Part shown: positions 35,626-44,525 of the stretch, piece by piece
How the letters are laid out: every line of letters begins with the position of its first letter
Numbering within the stretch: the first letter of the stretch is position 1
Assembly: GCA_036274695.1 (NCBI GenBank)
Contig: DASUFF010000030.1
Span: 1 to 64,000 of the forward strand
DNA: 64,000 nucleotides
Direction of reading: 5' to 3'
Source: DASUFF01 sp036274695
Lineage (GTDB): Bacteria > UBA10199 > JACPAL01 > GCA-016699445
Notes under the pieces: generated by a model
The model's input: the letters and a program-made list of their open reading frames with translations, nothing else
Databases searched by the model: none
Told to the model about the DNA's origin: nothing
Program-made: the position numbers and the translations under genes

Positions 35626-37368
35626 CTACCACGTCAATTCCATGGGGGCGGCCAGGGTCGGTCCCTTGTCGACCGACGCGATGACGAAGAGTTTTCCCTT
35701 CGAAACGGCGAGGCGCAGATTTTTCAGGCGTCCGGCCGCATTTTGAAATTCCTCGGGCAGGCTTTGGGTGACGAACATCGGCGCCGAGAAACGGTCCTTG
35801 CCCAAGTCGTAGATCAAAAGCCCCAGGGTCGTTCCGTATTCGAGGTAGGTGGGAAAGATCAGGGCATTTCCGAATTGGACCGGCGTCTGGAAGGTGTCGA
35901 CGAGGCCGCGTTCCAGTTGGATCGTCCCTCCCCGGTTTTGATCAAAGACCGGGCTTCCGCCGGCGCCCGAGTCCTTCCTTTGGGCCAGCCGGACCATCGT
36001 CAGGTTGATCTTCCAATAATTGTCGTTGTCCTCGTGCGCGAGCACGGCCAGGTCCCGGCCGTTGTCCAGGCTCATGACGTGGACGGGCGTCACCTTGTCC
36101 GGCATCGTCCAACTGAAGATTTCCGGGGATTCCCCTTCGGCCGGCTCCAAGGATTTGAGGGTGATCTTGCCGCCGGCGTACGTGAAATAGCCGATCTTGC
36201 CGCCGACCTGGGTCAACCCGCTCAAGACGGATTCCTTGGCGATGTAGTGCCGCTTGGCGATGAGCACCTTCGACGCGGCCCCCGTGGGATCCAGCTCGAA
36301 GATGCTGGCGCCCGTCCGGTCCTTCGACGGGTGGAAATTGTCGGAGCGTCCCATGACGAAGAGCCGGTCCCCGAGGCGCGAGGCGAAGAAGGGCGTGGAG
36401 GCGGTCTTGACCGCGTCCTGGCTTTCGAGGATCCAGAGCAACTGTTCCGCGTCGGCGGGTTTTTCCGGGGAAGCGACGAAGCGTCCGTCGACCAACTGGT
36501 ACTCGGTCAGCGTCTTTTTCTCCCGGTCGAGGGAAGAGAGGGTGGAGCCGGCGAAGAACTGCGCGGTCGAAGCGGGCAAGGTCTGGGCCGGGCCGACCTT
36601 CAACGTGCCCCAAACCGGTTTTTCCAGGGTCGTGATGTCGAAGATCAGCTTGATCTTGGTTTGAAGCGAGGTCCTTCCGACGACCTCCAGGTTCAGGTTC
36701 GTCCTCAGAAGCGTTTCATTGGGTGTGAGCAGCGTTTGCTCGAAGTGCCGGGCCCAATCCTCCGCCGGACTCGAGCCCGCCTTGGCGTAGATGAAACAGT
36801 GGGACCCTTCGCAGCGGTGGACGCGTTCGCCGTCCTGGACGATCCAGCTTTGATCCAGAAAGGCGCGCAGGGTCGGCGCGAAATGGCCCGTGTTGTGCAC
36901 ATGGTGGCCGACCTCGTGCACGACCGGGACGTGCATGTTGTAGAGCCGGATGCGCAGGACGCGTTGGTCGTGATCATAGTGCGCGGCGCTTCCCTGGGAC
37001 TGGGCGTCGTATTCGCGCGCGCCCAAAAGCTCGATCTTCTCCAGGCCGCAGAGGAAGACGGGATTGGAGGTCCGGAGCGTTCTGAGGCCGCTCTGAACGG
37101 ATTCCATCACCCGCCTCTTCACGTCCTCGTTCGTATCCCCCTTGCGATAGGCCAGGGGAAAGGCCCCGGGCTGGTCGCGCAGGGCGTCCTGGAAATCGGC
37201 CTCCGAGCCGCGTACGACGATTTCGGGTTCCCGCCGGACCGAGCAGGGGTCGGCGGCGAGGAGGTCATCAGAGCCCGGCCAGTCCGGATACGTCGTGCGG
37301 TTGGCCAGGGAAGGGCCGCATCCGGCGATGCCGAGGAGGCCGACCAAGGGTAAAAAACGTGTCTGCAT
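35626..37368 (-). CDS. Lipoprotein with HExxH metallopeptidase motif
   Basis: 580 residues. Lipobox signal LVGLLGIAGC (Cys17). Within the N-terminal third, HEVGHHVH at residues 151-158 fits a zinc-metallopeptidase HExxH with an extra His. The C-terminal ~350 residues are beta-rich with repeated segments (for example LYNMH, FVMGRSDNFHPSKDR) and read like a beta-propeller-like repeat region, though no family is assigned. GAGGGAGGC just upstream fixes the start; a longer upstream frame is antisense to efp. Divergent from efp. Catalytic activity is inferred only from the motif. Confidence 0.65.
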   Translation of the reverse strand: MQTRFLPLVGLLGIAGCGPSLANRTTYPDWPGSDDLLAADPCSVRREPEIVVRGSEADFQDALRDQPGAFPLAYRKGDTNEDVKRRVMESVQSGLRTLRTSNPVFLCGLEKIELLGAREYDAQSQGSAAHYDHDQRVLRIRLYNMHVPVVHEVGHHVHNTGHFAPTLRAFLDQSWIVQDGERVHRCEGSHCFIYAKAGSSPAEDWARHFEQTLLTPNETLLRTNLNLEVVGRTSLQTKIKLIFDITTLEKPVWGTLKVGPAQTLPASTAQFFAGSTLSSLDREKKTLTEYQLVDGRFVASPEKPADAEQLLWILESQDAVKTASTPFFASRLGDRLFVMGRSDNFHPSKDRTGASIFELDPTGAASKVLIAKRHYIAKESVLSGLTQVGGKIGYFTYAGGKITLKSLEPAEGESPEIFSWTMPDKVTPVHVMSLDNGRDLAVLAHEDNDNYWKINLTMVRLAQRKDSGAGGSPVFDQNRGGTIQLERGLVDTFQTPVQFGNALIFPTYLEYGTTLGLLIYDLGKDRFSAPMFVTQSLPEEFQNAAGRLKNLRLAVSKGKLFVIASVDKGPTLAAPMELTW

Positions 37369-37458
37369 GCCTCCCTCTTCGTATCGGTCGCGGGGAGGTT
37401 GCTCAAAGATTTGATCGTTGATCCCGGAGCCTTCGCGTACTAAGAACCGCCGCATCCT

Positions 37459-38010
37459 ATGATCAACGCCACTCAAATCCGGGTCGGAGACATCTTGAAC
37501 ATCGACGGGACCCTGTTCCGCATCATGAAGGCCCAGCACATCACGCCGGGCAAGGGCAACGCCCAGGTGCAGGTGGACATGCGGAACCTGAAGACCGGCA
37601 TCAAGAACAACATGCGTTTCCGGTCGGTGGACTCGGTGGACAAGGTCGTCGTCGAGGAGCGGACGGTCAATTTTCTTTATCAGGACGGCGACAGCTATCA
37701 CTTCATGGACCCGGCGAGCTTCGAGCAGTTCGAGTTGAACAAGGCGATCTTGGAAGACGTGATCCCGTATCTGAAGCCCGAATCGCCCCTGACCCTCCTC
37801 AGTTATGAGGAGAGGACGATCAGCGTGAGTCTGCCCCTGAAGATGACGTTTACGGTGTCCGAGTGCGATCCGCCCACGAAGGGCATGGCAGGCGCCATGA
37901 AGGACGCCAAGATGGACAACGGCCTCGTCGTAAAAGTCCCTCTGTTCATCAAACCGGGCGAATCGGTGGTGGTCAACACCGAGACCGGCGACTATTTGGA
38001 AAAGGCGTAG
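37459..38010 (+). CDS. efp: Elongation factor P
   Basis: 183 residues. Relieves ribosome stalling at polyproline stretches. Three beta-barrel domains; the modification loop HITPGKGNAQVQV places Lys at residue 32, the residue modified by EpmA-type or other enzymes. The C-terminal signature VVVNTETGDYLEKA is canonical. No modification-enzyme gene lies in the window. A palindromic repeat begins in its last codons. Confidence 0.95.
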   Translation: MINATQIRVGDILNIDGTLFRIMKAQHITPGKGNAQVQVDMRNLKTGIKNNMRFRSVDSVDKVVVEERTVNFLYQDGDSYHFMDPASFEQFELNKAILEDVIPYLKPESPLTLLSYEERTISVSLPLKMTFTVSECDPPTKGMAGAMKDAKMDNGLVVKVPLFIKPGESVVVNTETGDYLEKA

Positions 38011-38033
38011 GGGCGGGGTGACCCCGCCCCTAC
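38007..38033. repeat. 27-bp palindromic repeat, copy 2
   Basis: Arms GTAGGGGCGGGGT and ACCCCGCCCCTAC separated by one G: a 13-bp perfect inverted repeat between the convergent efp and DUF1579 genes, overlapping the efp stop. Same length and layout as copy 1 at 17620-17646, with a compensated base difference in both arms. It could terminate both transcripts; a T-tract is missing on both strands. Confidence 0.75.
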
Positions 38034-38034
38034 A

Positions 38035-38550
38035 TTATTCCACGCGGGTGAAAACGAAGGTCGTGGGCTTCTTGCTCTCACCGCCGGTCGATTTCCAATC
38101 CTCCGTCAGCTTGTCCTTGCCCTTGATCGTCAGCGACACGTCGCTCATGTGCGGAGAATCCGGGGACGGGATGTTGGAGCCGTCTACATAGGTGAAATCG
38201 AGCTTTTTGCCCCCCTTGGAGGTGAGCTTGAGACGAGGCTGATTGCCCATCGCGCAGTAGTGGACCATCGAGACGCCGTCGCCGTCGGGATAGTACATGT
38301 TCACCATCTCGTGCCCCGTTCCGGGAAACATCACTTCCTCCACGGCCGTGCCCGCGGACGTGACCCGAAATTTCGTGGTCATCGTCTGTTCCTTGCCCTC
38401 CATCTCGCCCTTGCCGGTCCAGGTCCCGCTCAAGGCCTTGATCTGCTCGAAGGCGGAGTTGGTTTTTGCGTCCTTCTTCTCGGCGCCTGCGGTCGAGGAA
38501 ATCGCGAGCGCGGCCAAACCGGACATGATCGCCATCGGGAAACGCTTCAT
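38035..38550 (-). CDS. Secreted DUF1579-like protein
   Basis: 171 residues. Signal peptide ending LAISSTAGA. The mature lipocalin-like beta barrel opens FEQIKALSGTWTGKGEMEGK, a pattern shared by DUF1579 and related ligand-binding proteins. CCAAGGAGG upstream. Function unknown. Convergent with efp, separated by the palindromic repeat. Confidence 0.65.
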   Translation of the reverse strand: MKRFPMAIMSGLAALAISSTAGAEKKDAKTNSAFEQIKALSGTWTGKGEMEGKEQTMTTKFRVTSAGTAVEEVMFPGTGHEMVNMYYPDGDGVSMVHYCAMGNQPRLKLTSKGGKKLDFTYVDGSNIPSPDSPHMSDVSLTIKGKDKLTEDWKSTGGESKKPTTFVFTRVE

Positions 38551-38573
38551 GGAAGCCTCCTTGGATTAGGGGA

Positions 38574-39014
38574 TTATTGGAAAAGCGTCAGTTGTTCCGA
38601 CCGAATCTCCACGGATTTTAGATGATTCTGCGGCGGCTGGAAGAGGAATTTCCGGTTGGCGCGGATCCAGTCGCGCGCCGTCCGGTACTCGCGGAACCGG
38701 CGCTCCATCGCCTTGAATTCCGGCCCGTGGTACTCCGTGTAGCCGCGGCGCCTCTTGGCGGGGATCACCGCGTGGCACATTTCATGGTGCATGACGGAGG
38801 CGATCACGAAGAGGGGGACGCCGCTTTGATCGAGAACGGGGTTGATGACGATCCGGTTGGCCTTGGGCTCGTAGCGCCCGAGCTGGCGGACCCGGCGCAC
38901 GCGATCGGCACGCACCCGGCCCCAGTCGAGCTTGCAGTCGATCGATCCGCCGAAATACTCGCGGTTCAACGATTCGAAAAGGACTTTGAGGTGATAGACT
39001 TTGCCGCGGGCCAC
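38574..39014 (-). CDS. SprT-like zinc metallopeptidase-type protein
   Basis: 146 residues. His77-Glu78-Met-Cys-His81 (VMHHEMCHAV) matches the HExxH motif of SprT/WSS1-like proteins, with the third ligand probably His in YTEYHGPEF. The N-terminal LNREYFGG is also typical. Lacks an obvious C-terminal zinc ribbon. GTG start 5 bases after the monooxygenase gene; no SD, so coupling is likely. Role possibly in DNA-protein crosslink processing, by homology only. Confidence 0.72.
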   Translation of the reverse strand: MARGKVYHLKVLFESLNREYFGGSIDCKLDWGRVRADRVRRVRQLGRYEPKANRIVINPVLDQSGVPLFVIASVMHHEMCHAVIPAKRRRGYTEYHGPEFKAMERRFREYRTARDWIRANRKFLFQPPQNHLKSVEIRSEQLTLFQ

Positions 39015-39019
39015 GTGGA

Positions 39020-39307
39020 TTAGAGGACGACCTGGTAGCCGTTGAACTCGGGCGGGCCCTGGACCAGGCCCTTGCTGCCGCCCTGGCCGTGTGCCTTCGC
39101 GAAGGCCTCGGACTCGGTCCAGGCGTTGAACGCGTTCTCGCTCTCCCAGACGGAATGGGAGATGTAGACGCCGCCCTCGCCGCGCAGGAGATGGAATTCC
39201 TTAAAACCCGGCACGTCTTTCAAGTAGCTTTCGCGCTCCTTCCAAACCTGTTCGAAATCGTTTCCCTTGCCGGGCTTGGTCCAGAATTTGTTCATCGCAA
39301 TGTACAT
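39020..39307 (-). CDS. Antibiotic biosynthesis monooxygenase (ABM)/heme-degrading-like domain protein
   Basis: 95 residues. The single ABM-like ferredoxin domain is visible in MNKFWTKPGKGNDFEQVWKE and HSVWESENAFNAWTESEAF. Similar small proteins include IsdG-type heme oxygenases and quinol monooxygenases. The conserved heme-ligand His is not certain here. GAGGATCC SD supports this start. Reading frame runs into the SprT-like gene. Confidence 0.7.
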   Translation of the reverse strand: MYIAMNKFWTKPGKGNDFEQVWKERESYLKDVPGFKEFHLLRGEGGVYISHSVWESENAFNAWTESEAFAKAHGQGGSKGLVQGPPEFNGYQVVL

Positions 39308-39452
39308 GCGGATCCTCCCCGAAGTTGATTGGATGATATTTCCGATCTGATGCCACATTTCCGCGCGCGAGACAAGGGGCTCAAATCGCCTCTTGAACGC
39401 CGGGCTCCGGCGTTGTACGTCGGGAAACGTGTTCTCGCGGCTCTTCCTCGAA

Positions 39453-40079
39453 ATGTCCCTCGTCAAGGCGGAGTGGATCCTCTACCTCCTCCTTTTTCTT
39501 TCCGTCCTCTCCATCGGCCTGATCTTGGAGCGCGCCTGGTTCTACCGGCGGGCCACGAAGGGCCTCGAGCTCTTCCGGGACCGTCTGCGCCGCGCCGTCT
39601 CCAAGGGAGAGTGGTCGGAAGCCGTGCGGATGACGGAGGAGAGGGCGGACCGCACGCGGACTTCGCCGCCGGATCTTGACTCCGGCGTGGCCCTGACCTT
39701 GCTCCAGTTCCGATCGGAATCGAAGGGTTCAACGGAGGTCTTGCAGGAGCTGGCCCAGGACGCGATCCTGAGGACGAAGGTGGCCTGGGAGCAGAATTTG
39801 GCCATGTTGGCGACGATCGGCAGCAACGCGCCCTTCATCGGCCTCTTCGGGACCGTCATCGGAATCATCAAGGCCTTCCACGACCTCTCAACGCAGGCCG
39901 GCGGCACGGCGCCCCAGGTGACGGCGGGCATCTCCGAGGCCCTGGTTTCGACGGCGGTCGGCATTTTCGTGGCGGTCCCGGCCGTCGTGGCCTTCAACCT
40001 CTTTCAACGGCGGATCAAGGCGGCGGTCTCCGAAGCCGATGCCCTTAAGAGCTTTCTGATCGGCAAGATCGCCAAGTAA
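39453..40079 (+). CDS. exbB: ExbB/TolQ/MotA-type proton channel protein
   Basis: About 208 residues. Three helices: near the N-terminus (WILYLLLFLSVLSIGLILE), then AMLATIGSNAPFIGLFGTVIGIIKAF, then GISEALVSTAVGIFVAVPAVV, the standard ExbB/TolQ signature with the conserved GTV and TAVG motifs. ATG at 39453; an in-frame GTG at 39429 is possible. Followed 5 bases later by exbD. Powers TonB-dependent import or Tol functions; no tonB is seen here. Confidence 0.88.
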   Translation: MSLVKAEWILYLLLFLSVLSIGLILERAWFYRRATKGLELFRDRLRRAVSKGEWSEAVRMTEERADRTRTSPPDLDSGVALTLLQFRSESKGSTEVLQELAQDAILRTKVAWEQNLAMLATIGSNAPFIGLFGTVIGIIKAFHDLSTQAGGTAPQVTAGISEALVSTAVGIFVAVPAVVAFNLFQRRIKAAVSEADALKSFLIGKIAK

Positions 40080-40084
40080 TCCCT

Positions 40085-40522
40085 ATGGGTGTTTCCAACT
40101 CGAGCGACGAGGACGTCATTTCGGCGATCAACATCACGCCGTTGGTCGACGTCGTGCTCGTGCTCCTGGTGATCTTCATGATCACCGCTCCCGTGCTGTA
40201 TCAATCCGCCATCAAGGTGAAGCTGCCGACGGCGTCGACCGGGGAGCATTCGGACAAGGACAAGCAGTCCTTCAATTTCACGGTCTCCGCCAAGGGAGAG
40301 GTCGCCTGGGACAACCAGGCCGTGGATTGGGAGACGCTGGCCAAGCGTTTGTCCGCCTTGGACGAGGTCTCCAAGCAGAAGACCGCCTTCATCAGCGCCG
40401 ACAAAGACACGCCGCACGGCACGGTGATCCGTCTCATGGACACCCTGCGCCAGGCGGGAGTGACTCACCTGGGCATGTCGGTGGAACCCGCCGGCGCCGC
40501 CAAAGATCCCGGTCGCTCCTGA
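40085..40522 (+). CDS. exbD: ExbD/TolR-type biopolymer transport protein
   Basis: 145 residues. One membrane helix with the essential acidic residue in ITPLVDVVLVLLVIFMITAP, then a periplasmic domain ending VTHLGMSVEP. Partner of the ExbB-like protein, in one operon. Convergent with the desaturase gene 15 bases away. Confidence 0.88.
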   Translation: MGVSNSSDEDVISAINITPLVDVVLVLLVIFMITAPVLYQSAIKVKLPTASTGEHSDKDKQSFNFTVSAKGEVAWDNQAVDWETLAKRLSALDEVSKQKTAFISADKDTPHGTVIRLMDTLRQAGVTHLGMSVEPAGAAKDPGRS

Positions 40523-40537
40523 TTCTTCTATGGATCG

Positions 40538-41674
40538 TTACGAGGGTTGGTTCGCCGTTCTTAGCGGGAACGACGGAACCGACATCTTGAGAATCCGCTT
40601 CAGGGAACCCTTGAGCGTTTTTCCCCAATCGGTACGGTGGTAGCGCACGCCGTAGCGCTCGCAGATTTCCTGAATTTTAGGGGCGATCTTGCGGAGACGA
40701 TTGGGAGGAAGCTTCGGGAAGAGGTGGTGTTCGATCTGGTAATCGAGAGCGCCACACAAGAGGCTCACCGGCCCTGGAACGGCGTAGTCATGGGCGGCCT
40801 CGATCTGAGCCTTGTACCATTCGCCGCGCCCGCTGGCCTTGAAGTCCTTGTCGAAATACTCCAGATCGTCGCCGAAGTGCCCCGCGTAAATGGTGGCGAT
40901 CGTATAAATATTCCGAAGCGCGTCGGCGCTTAAATTCCCCAACAGGACCTTCCACCACATCGGGCCCGCCAGAACCGGCCACAGCCCGAAATGATAAGCG
41001 GAGTAGGGCACCAGTTTCTTCGCGGTTTGGCGGAACGCCTTCCACACCGTTTTTAGCTTTTTATCGGGAAGGACGTTGGCGTAGGTCTCGTCGCCGGCCG
41101 GATGGGCTAGGTCGGTCAGGCCCGTGGCGTGGACGGCGATCGTATAGGTGAAGACGGGGGCGGTGATGAAGAACTGAAGATATTGGATCAGATTGTGCGG
41201 CCACCACCGGGTTTGGTCGGCGATGCGTAGGCCGCCGTAGTTCAAATCAGGGTCCTTGCCCACCACGTTCGTGTACTGATGGTGGAGGATGTTGTGCTCC
41301 CGCTTCCAGGCCTCCTCTTCGGTCGGCATGATCCACTTGAAGCCCGAGGAAAAGAACGCCTCCGCTCCCGCCAATCCGTCCCAGCAGCCGTGCAATGCGG
41401 AATGCCCGATCTCGATGGTTTCCAACTGGTGATGGACCCAAAGGGCGAGGACGCCCGCACCCCAGGTGAAGGGATCCAGGCTGAAATGAATGAGGGCGCG
41501 CCCGACGGCCTCCGAGGCGCGCGAGAGTTTGCGCACTTTTTTGACGTAGGCGACGTCTTCGTGCCCAAGTTTCGCTTTGGCTTCCTCGCCGACGGCGGTG
41601 ATCTCCCGGCCGAAGGCCTCGAATTTTTCAGGCGTCCAGGTCTCTTTCAGCGATTTTCCTTTTCTCGTCGTCAC
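40538..41674 (-). CDS. Membrane fatty-acid desaturase
   Basis: 378 residues. Three His boxes of a di-iron desaturase: HxxxH in GHSALHG (His91, His95), HxxHH in HNILHHQYTN (127-132), and QxxHH in QIEHHLFPKL near residue 325. Hydrophobic helices surround them. Inserts a double bond in lipid acyl chains. GTG start chosen because AAGGAG lies 6 bases before it; an upstream frame overlaps the regulator. Faces the FabR-like gene divergently; a promoter and palindrome lie between, so feedback control of membrane unsaturation is likely. Confidence 0.88.
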   Translation of the reverse strand: MTTRKGKSLKETWTPEKFEAFGREITAVGEEAKAKLGHEDVAYVKKVRKLSRASEAVGRALIHFSLDPFTWGAGVLALWVHHQLETIEIGHSALHGCWDGLAGAEAFFSSGFKWIMPTEEEAWKREHNILHHQYTNVVGKDPDLNYGGLRIADQTRWWPHNLIQYLQFFITAPVFTYTIAVHATGLTDLAHPAGDETYANVLPDKKLKTVWKAFRQTAKKLVPYSAYHFGLWPVLAGPMWWKVLLGNLSADALRNIYTIATIYAGHFGDDLEYFDKDFKASGRGEWYKAQIEAAHDYAVPGPVSLLCGALDYQIEHHLFPKLPPNRLRKIAPKIQEICERYGVRYHRTDWGKTLKGSLKRILKMSVPSFPLRTANQPS

Positions 41675-41701
41675 TTGGAGCTCCTTCGGCGATGGCGCCA
41701 A

Positions 41702-41725
41702 TTCAGTATACAGTTGTGCACTGAA
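41702..41725. promoter_or_regulatory. Candidate FabR-like operator
   Basis: Imperfect palindrome with perfect outer arms TTCAGT and ACTGAA around a 12-base centre (9 of 12 positions match between half-sites). It overlaps the desaturase -10 and the probable start of transcription and lies about 100 bases before the regulator. TetR-family proteins bind such sites; assignment is inference. Confidence 0.6.
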
Positions 41726-41751
41726 AATAGCCCATTGTCCCATTTTGTCAA
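41724..41751 (-). promoter_or_regulatory. Sigma-70-like promoter of the desaturase gene
   Basis: On the minus strand: TTGACA, 16-base spacer, TATTTT. Both hexamers are close to consensus. The downstream edge overlaps the palindrome at 41702-41725, giving a simple repression design. Confidence 0.65.
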
Positions 41752-41825
41752 GCCACATCCCCTTGAAATTCAAGAAAAATGGGCCTAAAAACGTCGCATA
41801 TGTACACCGAAAAGGCGGTTCCTGC

Positions 41826-42437
41826 TTGAAGACGCGGGCCGAAAAGAAGGCTTTGACCCGGCGGGATCTGGTCGACGCCGCCATTCGCTTGAGCGCGGAC
41901 CGGGGCTTCGCCGGATTAAGCCTGCGCGAAGTTTGCCGGGCGGCGGGGCTGACGCCGACCGCTTTCTATAGACATTTCAAGGATATGGACGACTTGGGGC
42001 TTGCGTTGGTCGACGAGGTGGCTTTGTCCTTAAGGCGCCTCATGCGCGAGGCGCGGCAGAAAGCGGAAGGGAAGGGGAGCCGCGTCGAGTCCTCGGCCGA
42101 GGCCTTCGTGGCCTTCATTCGCCAAAACGCCCATCTGTTCCGTCTTTTGCTCGGCGAGCGGTCCGGAAGCTCGGCCGGATTCCGAAAGGCGATCCGGCGG
42201 GAGATGAATCTCTTCGTTTCGGAGCTGTCCGAAGATCTGCAGAGGGTGGCGGCGCTGACGAACCGGCCGTTGGTCGATCCCCTTCTGACCTCCGAGATCA
42301 TCGTGGCTTTGGTGTTCACCGTCGGAGCCGAGGCCCTGGACCTTTCGCCGGCGGAGGCGCGCCGTTTGACGAAACGGCTGATCCGGGAGATCCGGATCGT
42401 CCTCAGAGGGTCCGAATCCTTGGCCGAGAGAAGTTAG
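41826..42437 (+). CDS. TetR-family regulator, FabR-like
   Basis: 203 residues from a TTG at 41826 (no ATG/GTG is in frame near). The helix-turn-helix is LSLREVCRAAGLTPTAFYRH, followed by FKDMDDLGLALVDEVALSL, very similar to E. coli FabR ([20 protein letters not shown]). The ligand domain keeps LFRLLLGERSGSSAGFR. FabR senses the unsaturated/saturated acyl balance and represses unsaturated fatty-acid genes. Divergent from a desaturase, which supports this role. Its end overlaps the next, convergent gene by 4 bases. Confidence 0.82.
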   Translation: MKTRAEKKALTRRDLVDAAIRLSADRGFAGLSLREVCRAAGLTPTAFYRHFKDMDDLGLALVDEVALSLRRLMREARQKAEGKGSRVESSAEAFVAFIRQNAHLFRLLLGERSGSSAGFRKAIRREMNLFVSELSEDLQRVAALTNRPLVDPLLTSEIIVALVFTVGAEALDLSPAEARRLTKRLIREIRIVLRGSESLAERS

Positions 42438-44503
42438 TCGGCTTCGAACGACTCGGAGCACGAGCCGCCAATGGAATTCTGGCAGGTCAGATGAAGAGTG
42501 AGGTTCGATTCGATGCTCACGCGGCAGGAATGCCCGGGCGCGCCGAAGATCGATAGATCGGTGTTTGTCGAGTCGGCCGTGTCGCTTTCCTCGCTTTCGG
42601 GCACGAACTCCTGGGCGCCGTTGGTCCCCAATGGGTTCAGCTCCACGCCTTCGGGGGTTTCTTCGAGTCCGAAACCGTCCGTGATCCCGCAGCCGGTATC
42701 TTGCGGCGTGTAGGTCTTGCCGACGGCCGGCGTGAAGGGGCTGGTGACCGTCCCTCCGGTGGTTCCCGAACCCGAACAAACAACGTTGATATTTAAAGAC
42801 CGCTGAAATCCCCAAGCCTGCGAGGTGACGGTGGCGCTGCAAGGCGATCCCGGCGCCGTGTAGGTCAGGGTGCGGTCGGTTTGATGGATGTCGCCGATCA
42901 CTTCGTGCTCGAGGACGCCGACGGGATTGAGCGACCCGCAACCCTCGAGGGCGATGGTGTCGTGGTTCACGCAGGCGTTGTTGTGATGGCAAAGGGTCGT
43001 GACGCTGTTGCAGGCCACCGTGATGGTCTCCGGATTCGTCGTAGGATCGTGGGCGTCGCAGACGGACCGGCTCGCGCTTAAGACCAAGGCCTTCTCCTGG
43101 ACGTCGATGTTCTGGCAGTTCCTTTGAAGATGATTGTTCCAGCAGGACGTGAGCTTCTTCAAGCCCGCCGCCCCGAGCACCAGGTTTTTCACCGTCCCGC
43201 GCTCGTTCACGCAGCAATTCAAGTCCACGTATTGTTCGCAGGTCGACCCAAAGTAGGCCGCTGCGTGCCGGGCGAAGTTGTGGGGACGGCCGGCGGCCGG
43301 CCAGTAGGAGCCGTTGTAATCCAGACAGCAGCCTTCCGCGTTGCTCGCTCCGCAAACGATGTGGGTGGTCTTTGTCGGAGGAACGATTCCCAACGCCACC
43401 GCCAAGGGAGCGTCGCTGGTATCGGTCAGAGGCACGCCACCGCACTGACCTTCGCTCGTATCGTCCATCGTGCAGGGATCCAGGAAAGGGACCTTCTGGA
43501 CGATGGGATCGGGCGATGCGAGCCGGCACAGGGGCAGGATCATCACCGGTTCGTCGTGGGTGAGGTCCTTGTAGACCTTGGCCGTCACCACGCCGGGAGG
43601 AATCGAAGGAATCGTGAAATTCCCGTCCGAATCGGCCATGACAGCGAGCGACGTATCGTTCTTGCCTCCCAGCGTGATCCAGTTGCCCTTCATCGGCGTC
43701 GGGTCGGTGAAGAAGCCGGAGCCGCTCAAAGTGACGTTCGCCGGGACGATGGACGGATCTTTGGTGATCTCGGCCAACTCCGCCGGGGTGAGATCGTCGC
43801 GGGAGGCGACGAAAAGGAGACGGCCGCTTAAAGGACCCGCGCCCGGCGAGGCGCAGGCGACGTCTACGGGATTAGCTTCGGGAATACCATCGCCGTCGGT
43901 GTCGCTTCCGGTTAAGAAACCGGCCTCATTGTCGTCGGGGATTCCGTCGGCGTTGGTATCGAACCTGATGGGTTCGATGGCCGGAAAAGCGATCGTTTTG
44001 CCCGAAGCGCCGGCGAAGGCGATCCCCCGGGCCGAGAGGTCCGACGAGAAATCGGAGGGATTCAACAGCGTGAGCGTGCCCAAATCAGACGTCTGGGATT
44101 CGCCCATCTTTACGAAGGACGTGAGTTTGAGCGATTTCCCGTCGTTCAACTGCGTCGGATCCTGCCAGGACAACACCGCCCCGACGTCGCCGGAGTCGTC
44201 CAAAAATTGCAGATAGCAGGATTTGCCCTTGGCGAGCGTCGCGGAGAAGGAGCAGTCCGCGCCGATGTCGAAATCGGAGGCCGCGCCGTCGCAGACCACG
44301 CGGACGGAGGCGAATCCTCCGCGACAGCCCGCCGTTTCGCCCTTGGAGGCCTGAAGCGCCGTCGGTTCTTCGGTAGGCAGCCGTCCGGTCAATGCGGGGT
44401 TTCCGAATTCGGAACCACCGGTGGCCGATCCGCAGCCTCCGGAGGCGAGGGGAAGGGACAGAACGGTCACCGATAGGATGGCGAGAAGAAAGCGAGCTCC
44501 CAT
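42434..44503 (-). CDS. Large Cys-rich lipoprotein
   Basis: 689 residues. Signal ends SLPLASGGCG, a lipobox. The middle has acidic calcium-type repeats (DTNADGIPDDNEAG and DTDGDGIPEANPVD), then a Cys-rich half with many pairs (for example CCLDYNGSYWPAAG, CCVNERGTVK). One stretch (VTAKVYKDLTHDEPVM) looks like a carboxypeptidase-regulatory-type beta domain. Exported, probably surface-exposed and disulfide-rich. It lies 22 bases from the CcmI-like lipoprotein gene. No function recognised. Confidence 0.68.
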   Translation of the reverse strand: MGARFLLAILSVTVLSLPLASGGCGSATGGSEFGNPALTGRLPTEEPTALQASKGETAGCRGGFASVRVVCDGAASDFDIGADCSFSATLAKGKSCYLQFLDDSGDVGAVLSWQDPTQLNDGKSLKLTSFVKMGESQTSDLGTLTLLNPSDFSSDLSARGIAFAGASGKTIAFPAIEPIRFDTNADGIPDDNEAGFLTGSDTDGDGIPEANPVDVACASPGAGPLSGRLLFVASRDDLTPAELAEITKDPSIVPANVTLSGSGFFTDPTPMKGNWITLGGKNDTSLAVMADSDGNFTIPSIPPGVVTAKVYKDLTHDEPVMILPLCRLASPDPIVQKVPFLDPCTMDDTSEGQCGGVPLTDTSDAPLAVALGIVPPTKTTHIVCGASNAEGCCLDYNGSYWPAAGRPHNFARHAAAYFGSTCEQYVDLNCCVNERGTVKNLVLGAAGLKKLTSCWNNHLQRNCQNIDVQEKALVLSASRSVCDAHDPTTNPETITVACNSVTTLCHHNNACVNHDTIALEGCGSLNPVGVLEHEVIGDIHQTDRTLTYTAPGSPCSATVTSQAWGFQRSLNINVVCSGSGTTGGTVTSPFTPAVGKTYTPQDTGCGITDGFGLEETPEGVELNPLGTNGAQEFVPESEESDTADSTNTDLSIFGAPGHSCRVSIESNLTLHLTCQNSIGGSCSESFEAD

Positions 44504-44525
44504 GGTCCCCCCGTGTGCGGGTGAT

